DNA of 14,415 nucleotides. It comes from Oligoflexaceae bacterium (GTDB taxonomy: Bacteria > Bdellovibrionota_B > Oligoflexia > Oligoflexales > Oligoflexaceae). Made by a program: the position numbers and the translations under genes. The notes below the pieces were generated by a model. It was not told the origin of the DNA and did no database searches. It worked only from the letters and a program-made list of their open reading frames with translations. The stretch is from positions 1 to 14,415 of the forward strand of contig CANJJY010000060.1 in assembly GCA_947474445.1 (NCBI GenBank), in the 5' to 3' direction. Numbering within the stretch: position 1 is the first letter of the stretch; every line of letters begins with the position of its first letter. Shown piece by piece: positions 6,714 through 13,312 of the stretch.

Positions 6714-7328
6714 ATGCCAGCTGCCAAGGTAGAAAAGAAACTAGATCCAACTGAAATTTTCAAACCTTGGCTCGACATCACACAGGCGAAGGCTTTTTTG
6801 TCCAGTGAGTTTCTCCTCTGGCTTTGGCATTTAGCCGAATCACCGGCAAATCCACTGCAATTGCACTTACCCCTACTAGGGCAGACGGTCTTGGCGAAAA
6901 TCTGGGTTGAAGATCGGCTTGTGCTTGAATCTCAGGACAGCCGTGCCCATATACACACCTTGAAAGGGGGCGAACCCAGCCGGAGCCTTGAGGCAGAATC
7001 TGCGCTGCAAACGGGAAAACAGGTCAAAGAGCTTCGCCTAGGCCTGCACTTGGATCCTTACGGAGACTTTTTGGTATTACTGGCTTCCAAAGACCTTTCT
7101 CCTAAAGCGATAGTACTCCCAACCGGCGTGGAAGCCTCGGAAGGTAGAAAAAATCGCGTTGATCTTGCTCTTCGTTTGAAAATGACTGATTTGCTAGTCG
7201 ATTCCTTAGACTCACTTTTCGGACTTTTCCTTGAGCAGAGAACCGAACCTCTCATTTGGGATAAAACCAGGAAAGCCTTAGATCTGTGGATCACAAATCG
7301 GGGCCATGCTGAAACCCATCTCCATTGA
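6714..7328 (+). CDS. RdgC-domain-like protein (tentative)
   Basis: A 204-residue soluble protein with no signal peptide. Several features recall the part of RdgC-related proteins (recombination-associated nucleoid DNA binders) that follows the N-terminal domain: SSEFLLWLWHLAES (30-43) resembles the EFLTWLW block, then VEDRLVLES (65-73), LKGGEPSRSLEAESAL (83-98) and LRLGLHLDPYGDFLVLL (107-123), and the acidic leucine-rich MTDLLVDSLDSLFGLFL (157-173). Similar short proteins occur in delta-type proteobacteria. Length is well below the roughly 300 residues of E. coli RdgC, so it would be a reduced or distant version. AGGAG precedes ATG with good spacing. It reads toward the gene at 7347-7775, with 18 bp between stops. 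The CDS is confident; the family is recalled from pattern and needs a profile search. Confidence 0.75.
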   Translation: MPAAKVEKKLDPTEIFKPWLDITQAKAFLSSEFLLWLWHLAESPANPLQLHLPLLGQTVLAKIWVEDRLVLESQDSRAHIHTLKGGEPSRSLEAESALQTGKQVKELRLGLHLDPYGDFLVLLASKDLSPKAIVLPTGVEASEGRKNRVDLALRLKMTDLLVDSLDSLFGLFLEQRTEPLIWDKTRKALDLWITNRGHAETHLH

Positions 7329-7346
7329 GAAAAATTGCCTTGCGCC

Positions 7347-7775
7347 TTACTGAGTAGTTTCGACAACGCTCGAAACAGGTATTTCGCTGATGTGATTGTA
7401 TTCGAGCCATCGACTTCGGTACTGCGTAAATAGAGTAAACCATCGATCTCTCTGCTGCGCATTCAAATGAAAAATTACCGGGATGCCCTGAGCCGTTTCT
7501 CTTGAAACACCGCGCTTGTGCTTCATTGCTAGATTCAGTGAACCTTTTGATGACAAATTGAGCTGTTTACACAGGAAAGAAAGCGACATTTTAGAACTAT
7601 GCTCTTTGAAGAGCAGATAGAGCTGATAAAATGCTTCGTTTGGTGAGCCCGACAATTCTAAAATGCTATCAATTTGAGGTTTTAAGAGTTGGGCAAGCTC
7701 CCGATGAGACCGACACTTGGCTTTGGTAATTGCAATTTCACACGCCACACAAAGATACGTTACTTGTTCAGACAT
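7347..7775 (-). CDS. Small putative DNA-binding protein, TIGR02147-like HTH
   Basis: From the ATG at 7775 this is a 142-residue protein. Residues about 62-120 (KMSLSFLCKQLNLSSKG, LAMKHKRGVSRETAQGI, then an LNAQQRDRWFTLFTQY helix) follow the pattern of the N-terminal helix-turn-helix of TIGR02147/DUF4423 proteins: aromatic/SF-LCKxLxLSS, KR-G-SxExA, then a hydrophobic helix. That family is abundant in Fibrobacter and Bdellovibrio relatives. The usual longer C-terminal domain is absent. The N-terminus has YLCVACE (CxxC at 9-12) and C21, a possible metal or redox site. Start choice is uncertain: an in-frame GTG at 7847 would add 24 atypical residues and has GGAGG only 3 nt away. A perfect palindrome lies upstream. 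DNA binding and regulation are inferred. Confidence 0.7.
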   Translation of the reverse strand: MSEQVTYLCVACEIAITKAKCRSHRELAQLLKPQIDSILELSGSPNEAFYQLYLLFKEHSSKMSLSFLCKQLNLSSKGSLNLAMKHKRGVSRETAQGIPVIFHLNAQQRDRWFTLFTQYRSRWLEYNHISEIPVSSVVETTQ

Positions 7776-7784
7776 GGCTTCACT

Positions 7785-7860
7785 CGTTTGGAGGCTGGGT
7801 TTGAAATATTTAAATTTGAAAGCTACTCCAGCAGACGAGCGAAACACGCGCCTCCAAACG
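7785..7860 (-). repeat. 11-bp inverted repeat in the leader of the 7347-7775 gene
   Basis: CGTTTGGAGGC (7785-7795) and GCCTCCAAACG (7850-7860) are perfectly complementary, 54 bp apart. In the minus-strand transcript the second arm would end 9 nt before the ATG at 7775. The first arm would bury GGAGG, the only good ribosome-binding sequence nearby. A role in translation control is possible; a chance repeat cannot be excluded. Confidence 0.4.
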
Positions 7861-7863
7861 TCA

Positions 7864-7881
7864 TTGCTCCAGCTGGAGCAA
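7864..7881. promoter_or_regulatory. 18-bp perfect palindrome, candidate operator
   Basis: TTGCTCCAGCTGGAGCAA is a perfect two-fold palindrome with no central gap. It lies 89 bp upstream of the ATG at 7775, in the divergent region shared with the gene at 8270. Symmetry and length suit a dimeric regulator, possibly the adjacent HTH protein itself. Binding is inferred only. Confidence 0.45.
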
Positions 7882-8269
7882 AAGCCTTAGCAGCATCTGT
7901 GCCAAGCAATTTACGTTGACACTCCTAGGCTTCGATTCAGCACGCTTCTTTAAGACCCTAAAAAAATTAAAATATATTTTTCCCTTTTTGGCGGAGAAGA
8001 TTAATATAGTCTTATCCGTCATTTTGATCTTCTTTGATTTTAAAGAAGCTTGCTCATTTTATAAGCAGAAAAGCGGAGGGCTCGACGCTTGTGCCCGCTC
8101 AACATGCGCCTTTATTGCACATGCATCAGACGACTCATTTAGATGGCTGCCCCCGAAAGCTTAAGCCATGAGTGGCCCCTGACTTAGGCGCACCGCAAAC
8201 GACACAGTTATCAGAAGAAAAGCGCTTTAAAGAGCAGAAACCGGTCCCGATTTTGCAAGGAAACAAGTC
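7882..8269. other. 388-bp divergent intergenic region
   Basis: No convincing gene is seen here. Bases 7955-7985 are strongly AT-rich with A and T runs. A 7-bp stem CTTCTTT/AAAGAAG (8029-8035, 8042-8048) and a longer-range AGAAGAT/ATCTTCT repeat (7995-8001, 8027-8033) are present. TTGCAC and TTTAGA spaced 17 bp near 8117-8145 are only weak promoter matches for the gene at 8270. An 82-codon frame from 7916 was judged spurious. Confidence 0.5.
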
Positions 8270-9613
8270 ATGAACTCCAAAAATCTATGGCAATTGGGTA
8301 AAAAATCACGCTTTGGACAATTCATTTTTCTCCTCAAAGAAGACTTGGGTACTCATGATATTTTTAATCACGCTTACGCCATGGCTTATGTCACCCTCTT
8401 TTCCTTAGTTCCGTCTCTGGCTGCCGTCTTTGCACTCGTGTCGCTTTTCATCCCAATGTTTGGTGAAAATTCGAGCCTTATTGTCGAAGGTCGACAATTA
8501 ATCCTCAAACATTTAGCGACAGGAAGTGGCGAACAGGCCATTAAGTATCTTGAGGACTTTCTAAACAATACAGATTTTAAAAAGATAGGCATGACGGGTT
8601 TTGCAGGGATGGTCGTGACACTGACCCTTCTGCTTAGGCAAATTGAATTGGCTCTCAATAGAATTTTCGAAATCTCCGAACCGAGAACCCTCTACATTAG
8701 GTTCATTTACTTTTGGACTTTTTTAACTCTTGGGACTTTCAGCATTGCAATTGCCGCAGGGGCAGTCTCGAGTACGACATGGGGCGCGGCCTACCTGGAA
8801 TCTTCGCTTTCGCTCAGAATTCTAAATGACTTCATTTATACGATAAGCCTCTTTATGTTCTTTTTTATGCTCTATAAAGTAGTGCCGAATCGCTATGTGC
8901 CGCTTAAAGATGCGGCCGTAGGAGGACTAGTAGCAGCTGTAATGTTTAACCTCGCTGTACGCTTTTTTTCACTTTATATTTCACATTTTACAAAATACGA
9001 AGCTATCTATGGCGCACTATCAGCGTTACCTATCTTTCTCTTCTGGATCTATATAATTTGGCTGATCACATTAATTGGGGCCTCTGTAACCAAGAGGAGT
9101 ATGGAAGGAGTTGAATTGCAAGGCGTAAAAGATGAAGACCAACATCCGCACCTGCAAAGCAGTCATTTCCAGAGCATGTTACCCTTACTCACCTTAATTA
9201 AGATCTATTCTGATTTTCAGCTTTCACACGGAAAAGGGTCTTCCCTTCGAGAAATTGCTCGGACCTATTCGGTTTCTTTTGCTTCGGCGCGCAAGTCTGT
9301 CCAGCTATTGGTGAACTGTGACTTTGTTCTAGCCTCCGAATCGGAATCTCTTGATCAAACGAAAGAAGGCGGCTATTTCCCACGCATTCCATTGGAAAAC
9401 CTCAGCTACCAGAAAATCAAAGAGAAACTTTTGGGTTCGGAAATTGAATGGCTGAAAACCACTCTAATTGGCTCTTCTCAATCTGAGTTATATAATCCAT
9501 TGATCATTCGATTTCTTACAGGGCTTGATCGAGCATGGAAAGAAGATCTTGAAACTATATGTGCTTCAACCATTTCACCAAAGGCGTCAAAAATCGATGG
9601 GGACGCCGAATAA
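8270..9613 (+). CDS. YihY/BrkB-family inner-membrane protein
   Basis: This 447-residue integral membrane protein belongs to the YihY (virulence factor BrkB) family, formerly mis-assigned as RNase BN. Biochemical function is not established. About six TM segments are visible, at roughly 38-63, 105-122, 143-166, 186-204, 214-236 and 248-273. The diagnostic block is YEAIYGALSALPIFLFWIYIIWLITLIGAS (243-272, quoted here only as its family match: Y-xx-YG-AL-ALPIFL-W-Y). The N-terminal AYAMAYVTLFSLVPSLA (35-51) fits the family's first conserved stretch. Residues 300-435 form a cytoplasmic tail with a winged-helix-like segment (SLREIARTYSVSFASARKSVQLL), seen in longer members. AAGGAAA precedes ATG by 9 nt. 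Its last 59 bp overlap the sensor-kinase gene on the other strand. Confidence 0.92.
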   Translation: MNSKNLWQLGKKSRFGQFIFLLKEDLGTHDIFNHAYAMAYVTLFSLVPSLAAVFALVSLFIPMFGENSSLIVEGRQLILKHLATGSGEQAIKYLEDFLNNTDFKKIGMTGFAGMVVTLTLLLRQIELALNRIFEISEPRTLYIRFIYFWTFLTLGTFSIAIAAGAVSSTTWGAAYLESSLSLRILNDFIYTISLFMFFFMLYKVVPNRYVPLKDAAVGGLVAAVMFNLAVRFFSLYISHFTKYEAIYGALSALPIFLFWIYIIWLITLIGASVTKRSMEGVELQGVKDEDQHPHLQSSHFQSMLPLLTLIKIYSDFQLSHGKGSSLREIARTYSVSFASARKSVQLLVNCDFVLASESESLDQTKEGGYFPRIPLENLSYQKIKEKLLGSEIEWLKTTLIGSSQSELYNPLIIRFLTGLDRAWKEDLETICASTISPKASKIDGDAE

Positions 9614-11102
9614 ATTTTTTAGATCTGTCCAGCGTCTTTCGGACTGAACCGACCGACTTCAAGGTATCAATTGTTCCTGCGCAGGGAAGGTAAACTGTAA
9701 AAGCAGCTCCCTGACCGGATTGAGAAGTGACTTCGATATTTCCATGGTGCAGCGCCACCAAAGCTTTGGCGAGACTGAGGCCAATACCGACTCCACCCGA
9801 CCCGCGATTGCGAGCTGTATCGGCTCGATAAAACATATCGAAAATATAGGGCAAGGCCGATTCTGGGATTCCTTCACCGTAATCCCTTATCGTAAACAAA
9901 ACATATCCAGACTCTTCTCGTACTTCAAAATCGACGCATTGGCCTGAGCTAGAATGCTTACATGCATTGAGTAAGATGTTTTTTAGGGCGAGCACGAAAT
10001 ACCCTGATGCCATCCTCACCTGTTTTTCTTCTAGTTGATTCAAATTTATTTTGAGTTGCACAGATCGTTCTTTGAAGTCCTTTTTAACCATATTTTCCAG
10101 GTCGCTTACAAATCGGCGAAGCTCCACCTCTTCCCAATCTATTGAGATAGCCTGGCCCTGAGCTCGCGCTAAAAGCAAAAGATTCTCAACTATGCTAGAC
10201 ATCTGTTCTGCTTCGCCTCGTATCGTCACTAAGGACTCCTGATACTCGGCTGGACTGCGTTCTCGTCTGAGGGCTAGTTCCGCTTCGCCCCGAAGCACAG
10301 AAATGGGAGTTCTCAGCTCATGGCTCACATCGCCAGCAAATCGGCGCAACCTCCCGAAAGCATCTTCTATGCGACCCAACATCTCATTAAAAGTCTCCAC
10401 AAGGACGCGCAATTCATCATCCGCGGCCGGTAGCTTGAGTCGCCTTTCGAAATTATCCGTAAAACCAAGTCGACTCACTTCGTGGGTGACGCGAGCCACG
10501 GGTTTAAATGACCACCGGGTGAGCAAATATCCAAATATAATGGTTATTATTAACCCCAAGCCAAGTGTCACCCAAAGCATCATATTTACGCTGTTTATCG
10601 TATTTAAAGAGGCCGTCATCGACGACCCAACTTGAATCAGTTCGCCGGTGAATTTACCCTGTCGCATGATAGGCAGGGTGAGCTGACGTAATTCTCCGCC
10701 TGAGGCCAATGGAAAAGACTCGTACGTTTCGAGACCGTGTTCGGCCCGCGATAAAGCTCCAGGTGTAACTTGCAGACTGATATGGGTATTTGATCGAGCG
10801 CGCACTATCCCAGAGGTGTCAACTAATTGGGCATAAGCCCGAACGTATCTTTGGCCACCGAAGAATTCATCGACGATCGATTCCCAATAGAGCGGATCAG
10901 GAAAAGGGGAATGGCGAGCTCTCTGGCCTAATTGAGCGTCGCGGATTGTTTTGGCTGAAGTCCAGAGAGTCGTATCGAGAGATTGAAGTACGCTGTCTTC
11001 TACGACTCGATGCACACCAATACCAATCGCAACAAATATCAGCGCCATCCAGACAGCGTGGCCTAGAGATAGTCGAATGCGAATGGGAATTCGTTCCAGC
11101 AA
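9555..11102 (-). CDS. Membrane sensor histidine kinase (EnvZ/CusS/QseC type)
   Basis: Taking the TTG at 11102 gives 515 residues. TM1 is about 14-31, a periplasmic sensor region of about 140 residues follows, TM2 is about 172-194, and HAMP is about 195-247. HisKA carries FAGDVSHELRTP with the phospho-accepting H261. The HATPase has the N box KNILLNACKHSS (374-385), G1 DYGEGIP (407-413), F box FDMFYR and G2 GVGIGLSLAKAL (437-448). A 40-residue basic tail follows the catalytic core. The start is uncertain: TTG has TAGG upstream and begins 7 bp after the regulator stop, while an in-frame GTG at 11123 would overlap it by 14 bp without a clear ribosome-binding site. It phosphorylates the adjacent regulator, by family knowledge. 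The periplasmic domain shows no diagnostic ligand motif, so the signal is unknown. Confidence 0.93.
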   Translation of the reverse strand: MLERIPIRIRLSLGHAVWMALIFVAIGIGVHRVVEDSVLQSLDTTLWTSAKTIRDAQLGQRARHSPFPDPLYWESIVDEFFGGQRYVRAYAQLVDTSGIVRARSNTHISLQVTPGALSRAEHGLETYESFPLASGGELRQLTLPIMRQGKFTGELIQVGSSMTASLNTINSVNMMLWVTLGLGLIITIIFGYLLTRWSFKPVARVTHEVSRLGFTDNFERRLKLPAADDELRVLVETFNEMLGRIEDAFGRLRRFAGDVSHELRTPISVLRGEAELALRRERSPAEYQESLVTIRGEAEQMSSIVENLLLLARAQGQAISIDWEEVELRRFVSDLENMVKKDFKERSVQLKINLNQLEEKQVRMASGYFVLALKNILLNACKHSSSGQCVDFEVREESGYVLFTIRDYGEGIPESALPYIFDMFYRADTARNRGSGGVGIGLSLAKALVALHHGNIEVTSQSGQGAAFTVYLPCAGTIDTLKSVGSVRKTLDRSKKFIRRPHRFLTPLVKWLKHI

Positions 11103-11109
11103 TCGTGAC

Positions 11110-11808
11110 CTACTGCACTGCACTTTGAGCGGGGCTATTGTCGATGTCGAGCATATATCCGTGACCCCGCATCGTCTTAATATAGTTACTTTCCCAAGGC
11201 TTATCGATTTTGTTCCGCAGATAGCCGACGTAGACATCAACCACGTTGGAAGTGGGTTCGAAATTCATATCCCACACATGTTCGGATAATTGCGTGCGGC
11301 TGAGTACAACTCCGGCATTTCTTCCAAAGTACTCCATCAGAGCGTATTCTTTCGCGGTCAGGTCGATTGGTTTTCCTTCGCGCGTAACTTGCTTTCTAGC
11401 CGGATCGATCCGGATGGGTCCGACGTCAATCACCGTAGCAACTTCAGTATCTTTACGCCTGAGGAGTGCGCGAACTCGGGCGAGGAGCTCATCGAGGCTG
11501 AATGGTTTCTTTAAGTAATCGTCGCCTCCTTCGTCTAGGCCTCTTACGATATCGTCTGTACTGTCTTTCGCGGTGAGGATCAGAACGGGAGTCGAAATAC
11601 CACCCGCACGTATATTCTTGAGGACCGTAATTCCGTCTTTGACCGGTAGCATGAGATCGAGAACGATAACGTCGTAGGGATTTTCGAAAGCCAACCATTC
11701 CGCCTCTTGCCCGTCCTGGGCTAGATCGACTGCATAGGATTCTTCACGGAGAGCTCTGACTAAAAGACTCGCTAAAGCCCGGTCATCCTCGACAACAAGT
11801 AGACGCAT
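11110..11808 (-). CDS. OmpR/PhoB-family response regulator
   Basis: A 232-residue two-domain regulator. The receiver (1-112) has the acidic pocket E7-D8-D9, phospho-acceptor D51 in VIVLDLMLP, T79 in LILTAKD and K101 in LKKPF. The C-terminal winged helix (about 128-225) has the family pattern LTAKEYALMEYF, then VLSRTQLSEHVWDMNFEP, the recognition helix SNVVDVYVGYLRNKID and the wing IKTMRGHGYML. Overall it is closest in style to CusR/QseB-like regulators, but a metal or other specificity cannot be read from the sequence. AGGAG lies about 8 nt before ATG. It is the promoter-proximal gene of a two-gene operon with the kinase downstream. Direct repeats 68-112 bp upstream suggest autoregulation. 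Confidence 0.96.
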   Translation of the reverse strand: MRLLVVEDDRALASLLVRALREESYAVDLAQDGQEAEWLAFENPYDVIVLDLMLPVKDGITVLKNIRAGGISTPVLILTAKDSTDDIVRGLDEGGDDYLKKPFSLDELLARVRALLRRKDTEVATVIDVGPIRIDPARKQVTREGKPIDLTAKEYALMEYFGRNAGVVLSRTQLSEHVWDMNFEPTSNVVDVYVGYLRNKIDKPWESNYIKTMRGHGYMLDIDNSPAQSAVQ

Positions 11809-11875
11809 TATTCTTCTCCTTCGCCAAGACTAAGCCAAAAAACCCGACATACTCTGCAGCCTACTGTGGCACTCA

Positions 11876-11920
11876 TGAAAAGTCTATAAGACCTGAAAAG
11901 TATGAAAACCCTGATATGAA
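11876..11920. repeat. Five units of a 9-bp-periodic repeat upstream of the response regulator
   Basis: Reading from 11876 in steps of nine: TGAAAAGTC, TATAAGACC, TGAAAAGTA, TGAAAACCC, TGATATGAA. TGAAAAGT recurs at 12039-12046 and TGATATGAA at 11984-11992. OmpR-family proteins bind direct repeats in tandem, so these may be sites for the adjacent regulator. The period is slightly shorter than the usual 10-11 bp. Binding is inferred. Confidence 0.4.
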
Positions 11921-11939
11921 GGGCGTCACTACCCCTTTC

Positions 11940-12172
11940 CTCCATCAGTGCATGTGCGTCCTCGATGGAGCAATATGTCGTTTTGATATGAAAAATGCAT
12001 CATCAATTACCAAAACCGACCTAGCGCCCCGTAACTGCTGAAAAGTCTCGAGCTCCCGACGGGCTGAGACTTTAGCCTGTCGATAATTCGTGGCGCATGT
12101 TCGACAAGGTCTTTAAGGGGTGCTATCGCTCCCAACCATACAGGGACTTTTCGCCAAACCTTTGGGTTTTTT
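11940..12172 (+). ncRNA. Candidate small RNA or structured intergenic RNA (speculative)
   Basis: Part of the 484-bp gap between 11809 and 12292, which holds no supported protein gene. It contains successive hairpins: CTCCATC/GATGGAG (11940-11946, 11964-11970); a strong AAAGTCTC/GAGACTTT stem with an inner CCC-GAC-GGG (12042-12073); and GGG/CCC with GC/GC (12118-12133). A terminator-like AAACC-TTTG-GGTTT followed by TTT ends at 12172. No convincing promoter was found for it, and the terminator stem is only 5 bp. It matches no ncRNA family I know (6S, tmRNA, SRP and RNase P were considered). Confidence 0.25.
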
Positions 12173-12207
12173 CAGGACTCGCTATCACAGGTGTTTCCGC
12201 TTCGGAA

Positions 12208-12236
12208 TTGACAGTTTACTGGCAGCTGTGTAGCTT
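12208..12236 (+). promoter_or_regulatory. Candidate promoter of the 12293 gene
   Basis: A perfect TTGACA -35 (12208-12213) is followed after 17 bp by TAGCTT (12231-12236), a weak -10. The start would be near 12243, giving a leader of about 50 nt. It lies just downstream of the terminator-like hairpin at 12156-12172, so the gene seems insulated from upstream transcription. Confidence 0.5.
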
Positions 12237-12292
12237 GGCGGCATCTAGTGTACGTAGCCATTCTAGGTAAAATTTTTTACGAGGGAACAATA

Positions 12293-13114
12293 ATGCAAAA
12301 ATTGAATCTATTTGCCGCCACTTGCGCCTTGGGTCTGAGTTTGACAGCTGCTGCTGCCGATTTCTCGACTGCAGATGCACTGTATGCGAAACGCGACGAA
12401 GGTCGGAGTTCGGCTCTAAAAGCTCGCGAAGCTTACGAACAAATCGTTGCTCAAGGGGCCAAAGATACCGATCTTGTGCGCGCAGTAGAAGGCGTAGCTC
12501 GCACATATCTATACGAAGGCGGGTACCTACTCAGCATCGATAAGGCTGACGAAAAAGCCGAGCGGAAAAAAGTGTTCCACGATTGCTGGACTGTAGCCGT
12601 TGAAAATATGTCCCCAGCTAAGCTTGGCTTCAGCTCACCTGCTTATTGGTATCTTCGTGCGTCATGCATCGCACAAGAAGCTCAAGTTTCCAGCGTCCTC
12701 GAGCGCCTCGCTAACCTTCCTAAGTTAAACGATGCTCTCGACAAGGGCTTGGCTGCTCCTGGTGGCGATACCTATGAAGGCGGCGGTCTCCTCCGCGTAA
12801 AAGCTGCTGTTAAAGGCAACCCTGAAGCTAAAGGCCTTCCTGGTGGTCTCTACAATCCAGAAGAAGCTCTCAAGTTGATCGACCGTGCGATCGCTGCAGG
12901 TGCTTATCCTGGCAGTGTTGAAGGTTTCCTTTTCTGCGAAAACTTCCGTCGTAAAGTCGATATTTTGAATACACTTGGCCGCGGCGCAGAATCCAAAGCT
13001 CTCGCTGCTTCGACAGTTAGCGATTTCGGCACTTACCTTGAGCAAGGTTTGATTCCAGAATCAATCCGTGCTGAAACCGTCGGTTGCATCAAAGAAGTTA
13101 AAAAAGCTCTTTAA
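12293..13114 (+). CDS. Secreted helical-repeat protein, possibly TatT-like
   Basis: A 273-residue exported protein. Residues 1-22 form a Sec signal peptide (MQK basic start, hydrophobic core LFAATCALGLSLTAAAA, likely cleavage before D23). The mature part is helical and TPR-like. The stretch TYEGGGLLRVKAAVKGNPEAK (160-180), then GLYNPEEALKLIDRAIAAG (185-203) and the FRRKVDILNTLGR helix, resembles TatT, the periplasmic T component associated with some TRAP transporters (GG-hydrophobic turn, then a P-G-x-x-EA-L repeat). No TRAP genes are in view, so this is tentative. Four cysteines remain in the mature protein (98, 125, 215, 265), possibly two disulfides. Heavy use of GCT, CGT and GGT, stronger than in neighbouring genes, suggests high expression. 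GAGG sits 8 nt before ATG; an upstream in-frame GTG at 12248 would destroy the signal peptide. Confidence 0.88.
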   Translation: MQKLNLFAATCALGLSLTAAAADFSTADALYAKRDEGRSSALKAREAYEQIVAQGAKDTDLVRAVEGVARTYLYEGGYLLSIDKADEKAERKKVFHDCWTVAVENMSPAKLGFSSPAYWYLRASCIAQEAQVSSVLERLANLPKLNDALDKGLAAPGGDTYEGGGLLRVKAAVKGNPEAKGLPGGLYNPEEALKLIDRAIAAGAYPGSVEGFLFCENFRRKVDILNTLGRGAESKALAASTVSDFGTYLEQGLIPESIRAETVGCIKEVKKAL

Positions 13115-13131
13115 TTGCGACATTGTCTGCT

Positions 13132-13164
13132 ACAAAATAGGGGTCCGAATGGCCCCTGTTTTGT
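13132..13164. terminator. Strong intrinsic terminator after the 12293 gene
   Basis: ACAAAA-T-AGGGG (13132-13143) pairs with CCCCT-G-TTTTGT (13153-13164), with one T-G wobble and a 9-nt loop. The stem has A-rich and T-rich outer arms, so it could work in both directions. It lies 17 bp after the stop codon and separates the secreted-protein gene from the outer-membrane gene. Confidence 0.85.
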
Positions 13165-13275
13165 AAAAGTATTCGATGCCCAGATCCATCCTCACTGCCG
13201 ACGAGTAGGGTAAAGAAGCCGGATTATTCTTGGTGAAGATCTTCGATCCGAAATGCAGCCGAATCCAATTCCTCA

Positions 13276-13301
13276 CCGTCTTGAAAGACGGCGTTTTCTT
13301 T
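13276..13301 (+). promoter_or_regulatory. Terminator-like leader hairpin before the 13313 gene
   Basis: CCGTCTT (13276-13282) and AAGACGG (13285-13291) form a perfect stem (6 bp with a TGAA loop), directly followed by the T-rich CGTTTTCTTT. This has the shape of an intrinsic terminator but sits inside the leader, ending just before the Shine-Dalgarno GGAG (13302-13305). Attenuation or ribosome-site control is possible. The rest of 13165-13275 shows a GAAGATCTTC palindrome (13235-13244) and no clear promoter. Confidence 0.45.
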
Positions 13302-13312
13302 GGAGAAAATTA

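Noticed and set aside
7862..7881. Tiny 13-codon leader peptide beginning at the minus-strand ATG near 7864
   Set aside because: It has no ribosome-binding site and overlaps the palindrome; too short to support.
7916..8164. 82-codon plus-strand frame
   Set aside because: It lies in AT-rich intergenic DNA, lacks a ribosome-binding site, and has no recognisable pattern.
11103..11240. Longer N-terminus for the sensor kinase (start at 11240)
   Set aside because: It would run 130 bp into the response-regulator gene and encodes a low-hydrophobicity shadow sequence; starts at 11102 or 11123 are better.
12216..12506. 96-codon minus-strand frame
   Set aside because: It is antisense to the start of the secreted-protein gene and its promoter, with an arginine-rich composition typical of a shadow frame.
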